Counted from the stretch's first letter, positions 1 to 8,874 are shown. The stretch: 64,000 nt of DNA from Desulfovibrio piger ATCC 29098 (GCF_000156375.1 NZ_DS996353.1:57187-121186), one strand, 5' to 3'. Notes: a model not told the origin generated them from the sequence alone. Program-made: numbers and translations.

Positions 1-542
1 AGCGCCGTAATGCCAAGACCATCAACTTCGGCCTCATCTACGGCATGGGCGCCCAGAAGCTGGCCCAGGAGCTCAAGATCAGCACCACGCAGGCCAAGGA
101 CTTCATCGCCCGTTATTTCGAGCGCCTGCAAGGCCTGAAGGAGTTTTACGAAGGCGTGGAGGCCTCGGCCCGCAAGCACGGCTTCGTGACCACTCTGGGC
201 GGTCGCCGCCGTTTGCTGCCGGACATCAATTCCGCCAGCGGCCAGGCCGCGGCCCTGGCCCGCCGTCAGGCCATCAATACCGTGATCCAGGGCTCTGCGG
301 CGGACATCATCAAACTGGCCATGCTGGCCGTGGCCCGTGATGAGCGCCTGCGGGAGCTGGATGCCCGTCTGCTGCTGCAGGTGCACGACGAACTGTTGCT
401 GGAAGTGCCCGCTGACGCCGCCGAAGAAGCCGGGGCCCTGGTGGCCCGCCTTATGCAGGACGTCTGCCCCGCAGGCAAGGAGCTTTCCGTGCCGCTGCTG
501 GTGGACTGGGGCACCGGTCACGACTGGGGTGCGGCGCATTAG
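1..542 (+). CDS. polA: DNA polymerase I, C-terminal part (5' end outside window)
   Basis: Open from the window edge (frame begins at base 3), leaving about 179 residues of the polymerase domain. The O-helix motif B (KTINFGLIYGMG) is at the very start and the palm motif C (VHDELLLEVP, with the catalytic HDE) lies near residue 125 of the fragment; both are diagnostic of family A polymerases. The enzyme fills gaps during repair and removes Okazaki primers. The 5'-nuclease and 3'-exonuclease domains lie upstream of the window. A GC-rich hairpin follows the stop and probably ends the transcript. Identification is secure; only completeness cannot be judged. Confidence 0.97.
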   Translation, partial: RRNAKTINFGLIYGMGAQKLAQELKISTTQAKDFIARYFERLQGLKEFYEGVEASARKHGFVTTLGGRRRLLPDINSASGQAAALARRQAINTVIQGSAADIIKLAMLAVARDERLRELDARLLLQVHDELLLEVPADAAEEAGALVARLMQDVCPAGKELSVPLLVDWGTGHDWGAAH

Positions 543-570
543 GCCCGCTGTTGCACAGCCCATGATCGTT

Positions 571-625
571 TGGGGAAGGGGAGCTGCTCTCGCATGAGGC
601 CGTGGCCCCTTCCCCCAAATTTTCT
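571..625 (+). terminator. Probable terminator of polA
   Basis: TGGGGAAGGGG (571-581) pairs with CCCCTTCCCCCA (606-617) across a 24-base loop, followed by an interrupted T tract (AAATTTTCTTT). The stem is strong but the U run is imperfect, so termination efficiency is uncertain. Confidence 0.5.
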
Positions 626-1051
626 TTCCCGCACGTGGGTGGAAAACGGCAGGAGAGGGATTTTCCTGCCATGCCGCTTTGTCCTCACGAATCGGAGCGG
701 GGAGGAGCTCCCATCCCTTTGGTGCAGGTGCTCCCTTCCTGAGGGGCGGCAGAGTGGCCTGATAAATAGGGATAGAAAAAACTAATGTTTTCAGATGGTT
801 TTTTGCTTGGTTCAAATTTTTGGCAAAAAAAGGATGACAGCCGGAGCATTTTGATATACACCAACCCGCAGCCGTCTGGAATACGGCACAAATTTGGCAT
901 TCCGTCGTGAATGCTTGACAAGTTGCGCACTTTACGATAAAGAGCGCTTTCTTTGTGAGCGATACTGTCGTCACCCGTTAGGCGGCACGTCGCAGACGGA
1001 TTTTCCGCCGCTTGATGGCTACTGAGATAAGTAGATGAGGAGTTCATCCCG
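626..1051 (+). other. Intergenic leader region upstream of rplM
   Basis: No gene is visible between polA and rplM. The stretch holds a short hairpin near 649-671 (GGCAGGA/TCCTGCC), an AT-rich patch around 770-850, the rplM promoter at 915-943 and about 100 bases of 5' leader. The leader could carry autogenous control by L13, which is known in other bacteria, but I see no motif that proves it. Confidence 0.5.
915..943 (+). promoter_or_regulatory. Putative sigma70-type promoter of rplM-rpsI
   Basis: A perfect -35 TTGACA (915-920) is followed after 17 bases by TAAAGA (938-943). The -10 is a weak match, with GATAAA one or two bases upstream as an alternative. It lies about 108 bases before the rplM start and is the only good -35 in the gap. 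Confidence 0.55.
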
Positions 1052-1486
1052 ATGAAGACGTTCAGCCCCACCCCGAAAGACATCAACCACGAATGGTTTG
1101 TGGTTGACGCCCAGGATCAGGTGCTGGGTCGTCTGGCCAGCCAGATCGCCCACCGCCTGCGCGGCAAGCATAAGCCCGAATTTGCCCGTCACATGGACAA
1201 CGGCGACTTTATCGTCGTGGTCAACTGCGAAAAGGTCAAGGTGACTGGCACCAAGATGGCCCACAAGAACTACTATCGCCACTCCGGTTGGGTGGGCGGT
1301 CTGAAGACCACCTCCCTGGGCGATATGCTGGCTTCCAAGCCCGAGCGTGTGCTCATGGCCGCTGTGCGTGGCATGCTGCCCAAGAACCGTCTGGGCCGCG
1401 CCATGCTGAAGAAGCTCAAGATTTACGCGGGTCCCGAACACCCGCACACGGCTCAGAACCCGCAGCCGCTGACCCTGCCTTACTAA
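1052..1486 (+). CDS. rplM: 50S ribosomal protein L13 (uL13)
   Basis: 144 residues, the normal L13 length. It begins [20 protein letters not shown] and keeps the family core ([10 protein letters not shown], then [16 protein letters not shown] and [14 protein letters not shown] segments). L13 is an early-assembly protein of the large ribosomal subunit. The start is set by a GAGGAG Shine-Dalgarno about 9 bases upstream. It is the first gene of the two-gene rplM-rpsI operon, with 12 bases to the next start, a pairing conserved across bacteria. Confidence 0.98.
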   Translation: MKTFSPTPKDINHEWFVVDAQDQVLGRLASQIAHRLRGKHKPEFARHMDNGDFIVVVNCEKVKVTGTKMAHKNYYRHSGWVGGLKTTSLGDMLASKPERVLMAAVRGMLPKNRLGRAMLKKLKIYAGPEHPHTAQNPQPLTLPY

Positions 1487-1498
1487 GGAGCGCACGTC

Positions 1499-1891
1499 AT
1501 GAGCGACAAATTCGAATACGGCACCGGCCGCCGCAAGACCGCCACTGCCCGCACCCGCGTCTACGCTGGCTCCGGCAACATCACGGTGAACGGTCGTGCC
1601 TTTGAAGACTACTTCCCCCGCAAGACCCTGCAGATGATCATCCGTCAGCCCCTCGTGCTGTCCAAGCTGGCTGAAAAGCTGGACGTGCGCGTCAACGTGG
1701 CTGGTGGCGGCGTGGCCGGTCAGGCCGAAGCCGTGCGTCACGGTATTTCCCGCGCCCTACTGCTGGTGGATCCCGCCCTTCGTCCTATCCTGAAGAAGGC
1801 CGGCTTCCTGACCCGCGATGCGCGTAAGAAGGAACGCAAAAAGTACGGTCTGCGCGCTGCCCGCGCTCGTTACCAGTACTCGAAGCGTTAA
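1499..1891 (+). CDS. rpsI: 30S ribosomal protein S9 (uS9)
   Basis: 130 residues, standard length. The N-terminus ([20 protein letters not shown]) and the basic C-terminal tail ending RARYQYSKR are the S9 hallmarks; the tail reaches the P-site tRNA on the small subunit. The stop codon of rplM overlaps the AAGGAG ribosome-binding site of this gene, implying translational coupling. An intrinsic terminator follows 28 bases after the stop. Confidence 0.98.
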   Translation: MSDKFEYGTGRRKTATARTRVYAGSGNITVNGRAFEDYFPRKTLQMIIRQPLVLSKLAEKLDVRVNVAGGGVAGQAEAVRHGISRALLLVDPALRPILKKAGFLTRDARKKERKKYGLRAARARYQYSKR

Positions 1892-1918
1892 TCCGCACTC
1901 CGGATTACGGAACCTCAA

Positions 1919-1949
1919 GGGGTGGGTCATTGTTGGCCCACCCCTTTTC
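1919..1949 (+). terminator. Intrinsic terminator of rplM-rpsI
   Basis: GGGGTGGG (1919-1926) pairs with CCCACCCC (1937-1944), followed by TTTTCTGTT. Confidence 0.85.
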
Positions 1950-2186
1950 TGTTATCTTGCGCCCGTCCTGTCCCGGGAGACGGGAGTACGAGCCCTTTCT
2001 TTCGCGGTCCTGCCGGGCCACGCCTTTTGCTGCCGTCCGTGCCCTTGGCCCCTTGCCGGACCGCACCGGCCCTCTTCCATGCCGTCTGGTTGACGATGGA
2101 TCGTCGAGGCGCCATGTGCTTCCGGTCCTGCCGGATCGCGCCCCGGGATGTTGTCGCCATCTTTTTGCCATGAGGTTTTCCACGCC

Positions 2187-3938
2187 ATGCCCGTGATCCC
2201 CGAAGGCATCGCCTATGCCTATACCCACGAGACCACCCAGGCCACGACCGGCTATTTTTCCTGCCAGCCGCCCGCATCCCTGACCCTGCCCCAGGCGCTG
2301 GCCCGTCTGGAGGCCACGCCCTTTGATGATTTTTTGCGCCAGCACTGCCTGCGCCAGCTGAGCCGCCGTTCGCCGGAGGAGATCAAAAATCTGGCCGAGG
2401 AACTGTACGACCGCGAGACGGACAGCTTCCGGCGCATGGGGCTTGCCGGCCTGCTGCTGGAGTGCTCGCTGCTGGTGCCCGAACTGGCCCATTGCTGCGA
2501 CAGCTTTCCCGAGGATGCCCTGCAGCGCCTGACGCTGTCGTCCTCCCTGATCTACCTGCGCGCTGCCAGCCGGAAGGATTTTGGCCTCATGCAGGCCTGG
2601 AGCGCCCATTTTGCCGACAACATCGCCCGGCACCACATGCTGCCGCACTGGGAAGAACTGGAGCTGGAGCTGCCCTACAGCGAAGAGGAGCTGGAGGTTT
2701 GCCGCGAAGGGCTGCGTGCCCGGGCCGGGATGCTGAAGCGGGAACACGCCCGCATGCAGGCGGAAGACCTGCCGCGCCTTGAGCGCCGTCCGGCGCAGGA
2801 GACCTACGAGCAGGCCGTCAATGCTTTGCTGGAGAACGATGTGCTGGCCGGTCAGGAGATGCGGCATCAGGCGTCGCTGTCTCCTATCGCGCTGCTGCGT
2901 TCCTGGAAGGTGGATCTGGATGTCGATTGCGGCCGCATGCGCCACAGCCTGCGTGGCGAGGCCACGGCCTACGGGCGCGGCCTTTCCCTGGCGGCGGCCC
3001 GGGCCTCCTACGTCATGGAGATCGTGGAGCGGGCCAGCAGCTATGTGAGCGTGGCCCGTACCGGTGAGCACTCCTTCGAGGTGACGAACCGTCGCCGGCC
3101 CATGCCGCTGATCCATGCTTCCTGCGCCAAGCTGCGCTCCCAGGGCAAGGATTTCCTTCCCCTTTCGTCCCTGCCGCTGGAAACGCCTTTTGAGGATTAT
3201 GTGCCCCTGTACTGGCTGGAGGCCCGTGATCCGGAGGGCAAGACCGTGCTGGTGCCCGCGCAGGCGGTCTTCCTGTTCTGCAACCTGGACGAGCAGTCCC
3301 TGTTCCTGGCCGGCGGCTCCACGGGCCTGGCTTCCGGCAACACCGAGGCCGAAGCCAAGCTGGCGGCGCTCACGGAGATCGTGGAGCGTGACGCCGAAGC
3401 CACCACGCCCTTCGGCCGTGAAGGCTGCTTCGTGCTCAAGAGCCGTGACGAGCGTTTGCAGGCCCTGCTGGACGATTATGCGGCTCGCGGCATCCAGATC
3501 CAGTTCCAGGACATCACCACGGAGCTGGGCGTGCCGGTCTACCGCTGCTTCGTCATGAGCCGTCGCGGCGAAGTGGCGCAGGCCACGGGCGCCAATCTGT
3601 GCGGCAGCCGGGCCGCGCTGGCGGCGCTGACCGAAGTGCCCTGGCCCTATCCCTATGGCGAACCGACGGGGCCTGCCCTGGGCGGCCTGCCGGTGCGCTG
3701 GCTGGAAGATTTGCCCGATTACAGCCTGCCGTCGGCCGAAGCCTCCTGCAAGCTGCTGGAAAAGACGCTGTCTGCCCAGGGCCGTACGCCCCTGTATGTG
3801 GATATTTCCCGCAAGGATCTGGACATGCCTGTGGTGCGTGCCCTGGTCCCCGGCCTGGAGCTCACCGCGGACTTCGACCGCTTCTCCCGGCCGTCACTGC
3901 GCCTGCTGGCCCGCTACACGGCCCGTTGGCAGAAGTAG
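2187..3938 (+). CDS. YcaO-domain ATP-dependent enzyme with an N-terminal helical extension
   Basis: 583 residues from the ATG at 2187, which has TGAGGT about 10 bases upstream; an ATG at 2148 would add 13 residues but lacks a good ribosome-binding site. Residues 1 to about 235 form a mostly helical region I do not recognise. The YcaO domain follows, with both typical A..E..ER helices (SYVMEIVERAS, then GNTEAEAKLAALTEIVERDA) that line the ATP site, and an LVPGLE C-terminal segment. YcaO enzymes activate backbone amides with ATP to make azolines, thioamides or amidines, and E. coli YcaO supports beta-methylthiolation of ribosomal protein S12. No TfuA partner, precursor peptide or RiPP gene is nearby; the close neighbours are ribosomal protein genes. 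Substrate unknown. Confidence 0.85.
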   Translation: MPVIPEGIAYAYTHETTQATTGYFSCQPPASLTLPQALARLEATPFDDFLRQHCLRQLSRRSPEEIKNLAEELYDRETDSFRRMGLAGLLLECSLLVPELAHCCDSFPEDALQRLTLSSSLIYLRAASRKDFGLMQAWSAHFADNIARHHMLPHWEELELELPYSEEELEVCREGLRARAGMLKREHARMQAEDLPRLERRPAQETYEQAVNALLENDVLAGQEMRHQASLSPIALLRSWKVDLDVDCGRMRHSLRGEATAYGRGLSLAAARASYVMEIVERASSYVSVARTGEHSFEVTNRRRPMPLIHASCAKLRSQGKDFLPLSSLPLETPFEDYVPLYWLEARDPEGKTVLVPAQAVFLFCNLDEQSLFLAGGSTGLASGNTEAEAKLAALTEIVERDAEATTPFGREGCFVLKSRDERLQALLDDYAARGIQIQFQDITTELGVPVYRCFVMSRRGEVAQATGANLCGSRAALAALTEVPWPYPYGEPTGPALGGLPVRWLEDLPDYSLPSAEASCKLLEKTLSAQGRTPLYVDISRKDLDMPVVRALVPGLELTADFDRFSRPSLRLLARYTARWQK

Positions 3939-3947
3939 CAATCTGAG

Positions 3948-3997
3948 CGGGGGAGGAGCCCCCTTTTGCTTGCGGCAAAAAGCGGGTTCCTCCCCCG
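3948..3997 (+). repeat. G-rich/C-rich gene-end hairpin, copy 1
   Basis: CGGGGGAGGA (3948-3957) pairs with TCCTCCCCCG (3988-3997), and an inner CTTTT/AAAAAG continues the stem. It begins 10 bases after the ycaO stop. The architecture (poly-G left arm ending in CTTTT, short loop, AAAA then poly-C right arm) recurs at 4164, 38584 and 59071. Confidence 0.6.
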
Positions 3998-4020
3998 TGC
4001 CCCCTCCTCCCCCAAAACCC

Positions 4021-4153
4021 GCTATACGGAGGCATATAGCCGTACCTCAAGCACACGTTATCTGGAGATCATTTTCCGGGCAAAGCAGACAGGGGAGATA
4101 ACAGAGACCATGCCAGTGGTCATGAAAAAAGGACGCCTTAGCGTCCTTTTTTT
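4021..4153 (+). ncRNA. Candidate structured small RNA ending in a strong terminator
   Basis: Four consecutive stems lie between ycaO and the LysR gene. They are GCTATA/TATAGC (4021-4026 with 4035-4040, loop CGGAGGCA), GTTATCT/AGATAAC (4057-4063 with 4096-4102), GACCA/TGGTC (4106-4110 with 4117-4121) and the terminator at 4125-4153. No coding potential is evident. The first loop exposes a GGAGG, as in sRNAs that sequester CsrA or mimic a Shine-Dalgarno. I see no convincing promoter directly upstream, so this may instead be a structured 3' UTR of ycaO. Inference only. Confidence 0.35.
4125..4153 (+). terminator. Strong bidirectional intrinsic terminator
   Basis: AAAAAAGGACGC (4125-4136), loop CTTA, GCGTCCTTTTTTT (4141-4153). 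The stem is perfect and has T tracts in both directions, so it can end plus-strand transcripts from ycaO and minus-strand transcripts from the LysR gene. Confidence 0.9.
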
Positions 4154-4163
4154 GTGATCTGAT

Positions 4164-4255
4164 AAAAGTTTTTGGGAGGAAAGAGGGGAGCGCGAGGGGG
4201 GAAAGGAGGACCTTTTCTCAAAAAGGTCTCCGTTCCCCCCTCGCTCAAAACTTTT
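4164..4255. repeat. G-rich/C-rich gene-end hairpin, copy 2
   Basis: Outer arms AAAAGTTTT (4164-4172) and AAAACTTTT (4247-4255) enclose GCGAGGGGGGAA (4192-4203) pairing with TTCCCCCCTCGC (4233-4244), and an inner CCTTTT-ctca-AAAAGG tip. It ends 6 bases before the stop codon of the minus-strand LysR gene, so it would form in that gene's transcript end. Confidence 0.65.
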
Positions 4256-4261
4256 CGCCCG

Positions 4262-5257
4262 CTAGGCGTGCATCAGGCGGGCAAGAGCAGCATTGCTCTG
4301 CTGGCCTTTTTCTTCCAGCCAGTCCAGGAAGCCCTGGAGCTTGGGAGAAGGATTGGTATGCCGGGGCCAGGCGGCGTAGTAGGAGCGGAACGCCGTGGTG
4401 GGAGGCAGGTCGGGGAAGGGAGTGACCAGCTTTTGTTCAGCCAGCAGGGGCGCGATGAGACTGCACCGCCCCAGAGCCACGCCCAGGCCGTGGCTGGCGG
4501 CCACGGAAGCCCCGTAGGTATGGTCGAACGTGACGAAGTTCAGACAGTTGGAGATGTCCACATGGTTCCTGTCTGCCCATTCCTGCCATTCGGCCGTGGT
4601 GGCGGCATAATGCCAGGCGGCGGAGTCATGGAGCAGGGTGCAGGCGGGCAGGTTCTCGGGGTGGCCTATCAGGTCGTGCTTTTGCGCATATCCGGGTGAA
4701 CAGACGGGCAGGGTGGCCTCGTCCATGAATTTGCGCGAGGTCAGGCCGCTGACGTGGCTTTCGGCATAATACAGGGCCACGTCCACCGTGGAGTCCCCGT
4801 GGAAATCGATGGGGGCGTTGCCGGTGCGCACATGCAGCTGCATGGAGGGGGAGCGCTGCTGGAAGTCGCTGAGCTGGGGGATGAGCCAGGCCAGGGCCAG
4901 ACTGGGGGCGGCATAGATGGTCAGGGAGCTGAAGTCGTCCTGCAGGAGCTGGGTGATCTCCTCATAGATCTTCTGGAAAGCATTGAGGTAGACGTCGCGC
5001 AGGCGTTCCCCCTCCGGTGTCAGGGAAACGGCGCGGGTCAGGCGGTTGAACAGGGGGAAGCCCAGTTCTTTTTCCAGGCGGGCGATGCGGTGGCTGACAG
5101 CGCCGGAGGTCAGGCCAAGATGCCGGGCCGCGGCCTTGAAGCTCATGTAGCGGGCCGCGATGGCGAAGGTCTTTATGTTGATGAGGCTGGCGTCATCGTT
5201 GAGGACGCGGGCGATGCTGCGGGAACGCTGACGATTTTTGCTGTCGGGAAGCGTCAC
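4262..5257 (-). CDS. LysR-family transcriptional regulator (GcvA-like)
   Basis: 331 residues. A winged helix-turn-helix occupies about residues 27-86 (FKAAARHLGLTSGAVSHRIA, then RLEKELGFPLFNR and LTPEGERL), preceded by a roughly 20-residue basic tail. Residues 110-310 form the periplasmic-binding-protein-like effector domain (LTIYAAPSLALAWLIPQLSD). The overall pattern resembles the GcvA/AmpR subgroup. The gene is divergent from the liv operon across a 459-base gap, so it could control livJ, itself, or neither; no effector can be read from the sequence. The gap is AT-rich and contains a perfect TAACTAGTTA palindrome that could be an operator. Confidence 0.9.
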   Translation of the reverse strand: MTLPDSKNRQRSRSIARVLNDDASLINIKTFAIAARYMSFKAAARHLGLTSGAVSHRIARLEKELGFPLFNRLTRAVSLTPEGERLRDVYLNAFQKIYEEITQLLQDDFSSLTIYAAPSLALAWLIPQLSDFQQRSPSMQLHVRTGNAPIDFHGDSTVDVALYYAESHVSGLTSRKFMDEATLPVCSPGYAQKHDLIGHPENLPACTLLHDSAAWHYAATTAEWQEWADRNHVDISNCLNFVTFDHTYGASVAASHGLGVALGRCSLIAPLLAEQKLVTPFPDLPPTTAFRSYYAAWPRHTNPSPKLQGFLDWLEEKGQQSNAALARLMHA

Positions 5258-5716
5258 ATTGTCTCCTTGGAGATCCCGCCCGAACGGGGCAGGGGATACG
5301 GACAGATATACGTTGCGAAGGGGATATTCCTTTCTTCATGGCCTTTCGTCAATACGGACAGGATGTGCCCGGGAAGAGGAACAGGGGAAAAGATGACCAG
5401 CCTTCAACCATGAGGATCTGTGATGAAAATACTTGAAAAATATATTATTATAACTAGTTACAGATAATAAAAAATCAAAAGGCAAATTATCGAAAAAAGG
5501 CCTTGGCGCCTGACGTGAAAGAGGATAAATTTTTTCAACTGCGGATGAACCATTTTGTATAGGGGTATCCGCGGGGTTTGTTCGGCTTGGGGTTTATGGC
5601 CAAATTCTCCCGGCAAATTGCGCAATGGGCGGATTTGGTGTATCTCAACAGGAATAGCCCTGGAAAAGGATCGCCGGGGCGAGCTCTTTCACCCTCCAAG
5701 ACCTGGGAGATGATTT
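5258..5716. promoter_or_regulatory. Divergent control region between the LysR gene and livJ
   Basis: This 459-base gap has no gene. It contains an AT-rich block at about 5420-5490 with the palindrome TAACTAGTTA (5451-5460), a plausible LysR operator. A weak promoter-like pair, TTGCGC (5618-5623) and TATCTC (5641-5646) with 17-base spacing, lies 70 bases before livJ. The livJ Shine-Dalgarno (GGGAGATG) immediately precedes its ATG. None of these assignments is firm. Confidence 0.4.
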
Positions 5717-6853
5717 ATGAAACTGGGCAAATTCGTTGGCTTGGCGCTGATGGCTCTGACCCTGGGGCTGGCCGGCCAGTCCCTGGCTGCTGAACCCATC
5801 AAGATCGGCGTGTACCTGCCCCTGACCGGTCAGAATGCCTTTGGTGGCCAGCTTGAGCTGGAAGGTGTGCAGCTGGCTCTGAAGGACATGCCTGAAGTGC
5901 TGGGCCGCCCCATTGAACTGGTTGTGGTGGACAACAAGTCCGACAAGGTGGAAGCCGCCAACGCCGTCAAGCGCCTGGTGGAACGCGACAAGGTCGTGGC
6001 CCTGATCGGTACCTACGGTTCCTCTCTGGCCATGGCCGGTGCCGAAGTGGCCGAAAAGGCCAAGGTGCCCGGCGTGGGCACCTCCTGCACCAGCCCCCTG
6101 GTGACCCAGGGCAAGAAGTACTACTTCCGCGCCTGTTTCATCGACCCCTATCAGGGCGCCGCTGCCGCCACCTATGCCTATGAGAACCTGGGCCTGCGCA
6201 AGGCCGCCGTGCTCATGGACATGACCAACGACTACGCCGTGGGCCTGTCCAGCTTCTTCACCCGCTCCTTCAAGAAGCTGGGTGGCGAAGTGGTGGCCAA
6301 CCTCAAGTACAGCTCCGGTGACCAGGACTTCACTGCCCAGCTCACCGAACTGATCGCCAAAAAGCCCGAGATCGTCTTCATGCCCGCCTACTTCGCCGAA
6401 GGCGCCATCATCATGAAGCAGGCCCGCGAACTGGGCGCCACCTTCCGCCTGATGGGCGCTGACGCCATGGACAACCCCGACACCGTGAAGCTGGCCGGCA
6501 AGGCTGCGGAAGGTTTCCTGCACACCACCTTCCCCTATGACGCCAAGATGCCCAACATGAGCGCCGAAGCCAAAAAGTTCACCGAAGCCTGGAACAAGGC
6601 CTATCCTGAAAAGGAAACCAACGTGAACGGCGCCCTGGGTTACAACTGCCTGTTCCTGATCGTTGACGCCATCAAGCGCGGCAACTCCGCTGATCCCGCT
6701 GCCATCACCAAGGCCTTGGCCGAGACCAAGAACCTGGTGACCCCGCTGGGTACCCTGACCATCAATGCCAGCCACGACGCCGAAATGCCCGTGGGCATCA
6801 TTGAGTACAAGGACGGCAAGCGCGTTTATCTGACCGAAGTCACTCCCAAGTAA
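5717..6853 (+). CDS. livJ: Branched-chain amino acid ABC transporter, periplasmic substrate-binding protein
   Basis: 378 residues. An N-terminal signal peptide (MKLGKFVGLALMALTLGLAG, then QSLAAEP) is cut near residue 24-25. The mature part opens with IKIGVYLPLTGQNAFGG, the standard start of the type I LivJ/LivK fold, and contains TYGSSLAMAGAEVAEKAKVP. It captures leucine, isoleucine or valine (or related amino acids) in the periplasm for LivHMGF. It is first in the operon and separated from livH by a hairpin that probably lowers downstream expression. The precise amino acid bound cannot be told from sequence. Confidence 0.92.
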   Translation: MKLGKFVGLALMALTLGLAGQSLAAEPIKIGVYLPLTGQNAFGGQLELEGVQLALKDMPEVLGRPIELVVVDNKSDKVEAANAVKRLVERDKVVALIGTYGSSLAMAGAEVAEKAKVPGVGTSCTSPLVTQGKKYYFRACFIDPYQGAAAATYAYENLGLRKAAVLMDMTNDYAVGLSSFFTRSFKKLGGEVVANLKYSSGDQDFTAQLTELIAKKPEIVFMPAYFAEGAIIMKQARELGATFRLMGADAMDNPDTVKLAGKAAEGFLHTTFPYDAKMPNMSAEAKKFTEAWNKAYPEKETNVNGALGYNCLFLIVDAIKRGNSADPAAITKALAETKNLVTPLGTLTINASHDAEMPVGIIEYKDGKRVYLTEVTPK

Positions 6854-6868
6854 GGGATCCGTCTGTTC

Positions 6869-6896
6869 ACGGCGGGGCTCCGACGGGCCCCGCCGT
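6869..6896 (+). promoter_or_regulatory. Intercistronic hairpin between livJ and livH
   Basis: ACGGCGGGGC (6869-6878) and GCCCCGCCGT (6887-6896) form a perfect 10-bp stem with an 8-base loop and no U run. Such stems behind binding-protein genes commonly stabilise the upstream message or partly attenuate the permease genes; here that role is inferred. Confidence 0.7.
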
Positions 6897-6946
6897 TCCG
6901 TCTTCGCGCCCCTTCGGGCGGATAAAGCTTATTTCCAGGTGGCCCC

Positions 6947-7840
6947 ATGACCCTTGACATGTTTTTGCAGCACTGTTTCAACGCCTTGACGCTAGGCTCG
7001 CTCTACGCGCTGATCGCCATTGGCTATACCATGGTCTACGGCATTCTGCGCCTGATCAACTTTGCCCACGGCGACATCTTGATGGTCGGGGCTTACTTCG
7101 TCTTTTTCGGTACGTTCGCCTATGGCTGGCCCTGGGGTGTGGCCGCCATCATCGCCATCCTCGGTGCCAGCGTGCTGGGGGTGGTGGTGGAACGCGTGGC
7201 CTACCGGCCCTTGCGTGACGCGCCCCGAATTTCGGCGCTCATCAGCGCCATCGCTGTCTCCTTCTTCATCGAAAGTCTGGCCGTGGTGGTCTTCACCGGC
7301 CAGCCCCGGCCCGTGCTGCAGCCCGACTGGCTGCTCTCGGTCTGGCAGTTCGGTGATGTGCGCATTCTCAAACTCACGGCCTTCGTGCCGGTCATGACCA
7401 TCGTGCTGGTGGCGCTCTTGCTCTACATCGTGCACCACACCAAGCCCGGTCTGGCCATGCGCGCCATCTCCAAGGATATCGAGACCACGCGTCTTTTGGG
7501 GGTGCGGGTGGACAACATCATCGCCTTCACCTTCTTCATCGGTTCCGCCCTGGCTGCCGCGTCGGGCATCATGTGGGCCCTGCGCTACCCGCAGGTGCAT
7601 CCTTACATGGGCATCATGCCCGGCCTCAAGGCCTTCATCGCGGCCGTGTTCGGCGGCATCGGTTCCATCCCCGGCGCCGTTATCGGCGGTGTGGCCCTGG
7701 GCTTTGTGGAAATCATGACCGTGGCCTTCATGCCGGAGCTTTCGGGCTTCCGTGATGCCTTCGCCTTCATCCTGCTGGTGCTGGTGCTTGTGTTCAAGCC
7801 CACGGGCCTGCTGGGCGAGCGCATGGAGGAGAAGATCTAA
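6947..7840 (+). CDS. livH: Branched-chain amino acid ABC transporter permease LivH
   Basis: 297 residues with about eight hydrophobic segments. The start region (GSLYALIAIGYTMVYGILRL, then INFAHGDI) is the LivH signature, and the C-terminus includes AAVFGGIGSIPGAVIGGVAL. It forms half of the membrane channel with LivM. The start ATG follows AGGTGG. Its stop codon overlaps the livM start (TAATG). Confidence 0.95.
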   Translation: MTLDMFLQHCFNALTLGSLYALIAIGYTMVYGILRLINFAHGDILMVGAYFVFFGTFAYGWPWGVAAIIAILGASVLGVVVERVAYRPLRDAPRISALISAIAVSFFIESLAVVVFTGQPRPVLQPDWLLSVWQFGDVRILKLTAFVPVMTIVLVALLLYIVHHTKPGLAMRAISKDIETTRLLGVRVDNIIAFTFFIGSALAAASGIMWALRYPQVHPYMGIMPGLKAFIAAVFGGIGSIPGAVIGGVALGFVEIMTVAFMPELSGFRDAFAFILLVLVLVFKPTGLLGERMEEKI

Positions 7841-8874
7841 TGCGCTTCAATCAAACGACCCTGCTCAACATCGCGCTTATCGTCATTTTCGGTCTGGCCC
7901 TGACCCAGGCCGAGGCCTATATGGGCGACTACCAGATCTACATCCTCAAACTGATCTTCATCAACGCCATCCTGGCCCTGTCGCTCAACCTGATCTACGG
8001 CTTCACCGGCCTCTTCTCGCTGGGGCATGCCGGTTTCATGGCCATCGGCGCCTATGTGGGCGCCCTGTGTACCCTGCTGCCGGAACAGAAAGAGATCATG
8101 TGGATCCTGGATCCCATCATCTGGCCTTTCTCGGTGCTGCACACGCCCTTCTGGGTGGCGGTCATCGCCGGTGGCCTGGTGGCCATGATCTTCGCCTTCA
8201 TCATCGCCGTGCCCGTGCTGCGGCTGGGGGACGACTACCTGGGCATCGCCACCCTGGGCTTTGCCGAGATCATCCGCGTGGTCATCGTCAATGCCACGTC
8301 CATCACCAACGGTTCGCTGGGCATCAAGGGCATCCCCGGCGAGGCGACCCTGCTGACCTGTTATATCTGGACAGTCATCACGCTTGTGGTGCTGTCACGG
8401 CTCATATTCAGCAATTTCGGCAACGTATTGCGTTGCATACGCGATAACGAGATCGCCGCGGGCGTCATGGGCATCAACGTGTTCCGCTACAAAGTGCTCT
8501 CCTTCTGCGTGGGGGCCTTCTTCGCGGGCGTGGGCGGCGCGCTGCTGGGCAGCCACCTGTCCACCATCGACCCCAAGATGTTCAACTTCCTGCTGACCTT
8601 CAACGTGCTGATGTTCGTTGTGGCCGGCGGTCTGGGCTCGCTGACCGGCAGCCTGCTGGGCGCCACCATCGTCACCATCCTGCTGGAATGGCTGCGCGCC
8701 ATCGAGGAGCCCATGGACTTCGGCGTGTTCGAGATCCCGGGCATCCCCGGCATGCGCATGGTGGTCTTCTCGCTCATCCTGCTGGCCATCATCCTGTTCC
8801 GGCGTGAGGGCATCATGGGCACCCGTGAGATCACCTGGAAATCCATCTTTTCGCTGGGGAGGCGCAAGGCATGA
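7840..8874 (+). CDS. livM: Branched-chain amino acid ABC transporter permease LivM
   Basis: 344 residues, highly hydrophobic. It contains the LivM hallmarks ALSLNLIYGFTGLFSLGHAG and VVAGGLGSLTGSLLGATIV. It pairs with LivH in the inner membrane. The start overlaps the livH stop by one base, and its own stop overlaps the livG start (ATGA), so the four downstream genes are translationally coupled. Confidence 0.95.
   Translation: MRFNQTTLLNIALIVIFGLALTQAEAYMGDYQIYILKLIFINAILALSLNLIYGFTGLFSLGHAGFMAIGAYVGALCTLLPEQKEIMWILDPIIWPFSVLHTPFWVAVIAGGLVAMIFAFIIAVPVLRLGDDYLGIATLGFAEIIRVVIVNATSITNGSLGIKGIPGEATLLTCYIWTVITLVVLSRLIFSNFGNVLRCIRDNEIAAGVMGINVFRYKVLSFCVGAFFAGVGGALLGSHLSTIDPKMFNFLLTFNVLMFVVAGGLGSLTGSLLGATIVTILLEWLRAIEEPMDFGVFEIPGIPGMRMVVFSLILLAIILFRREGIMGTREITWKSIFSLGRRKA

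Noticed and set aside
4164..4255. Insertion-sequence terminal inverted repeats
   Set aside because: Arms are adjacent with no transposase between and no target duplication; it is a hairpin, not an element with internal genes.
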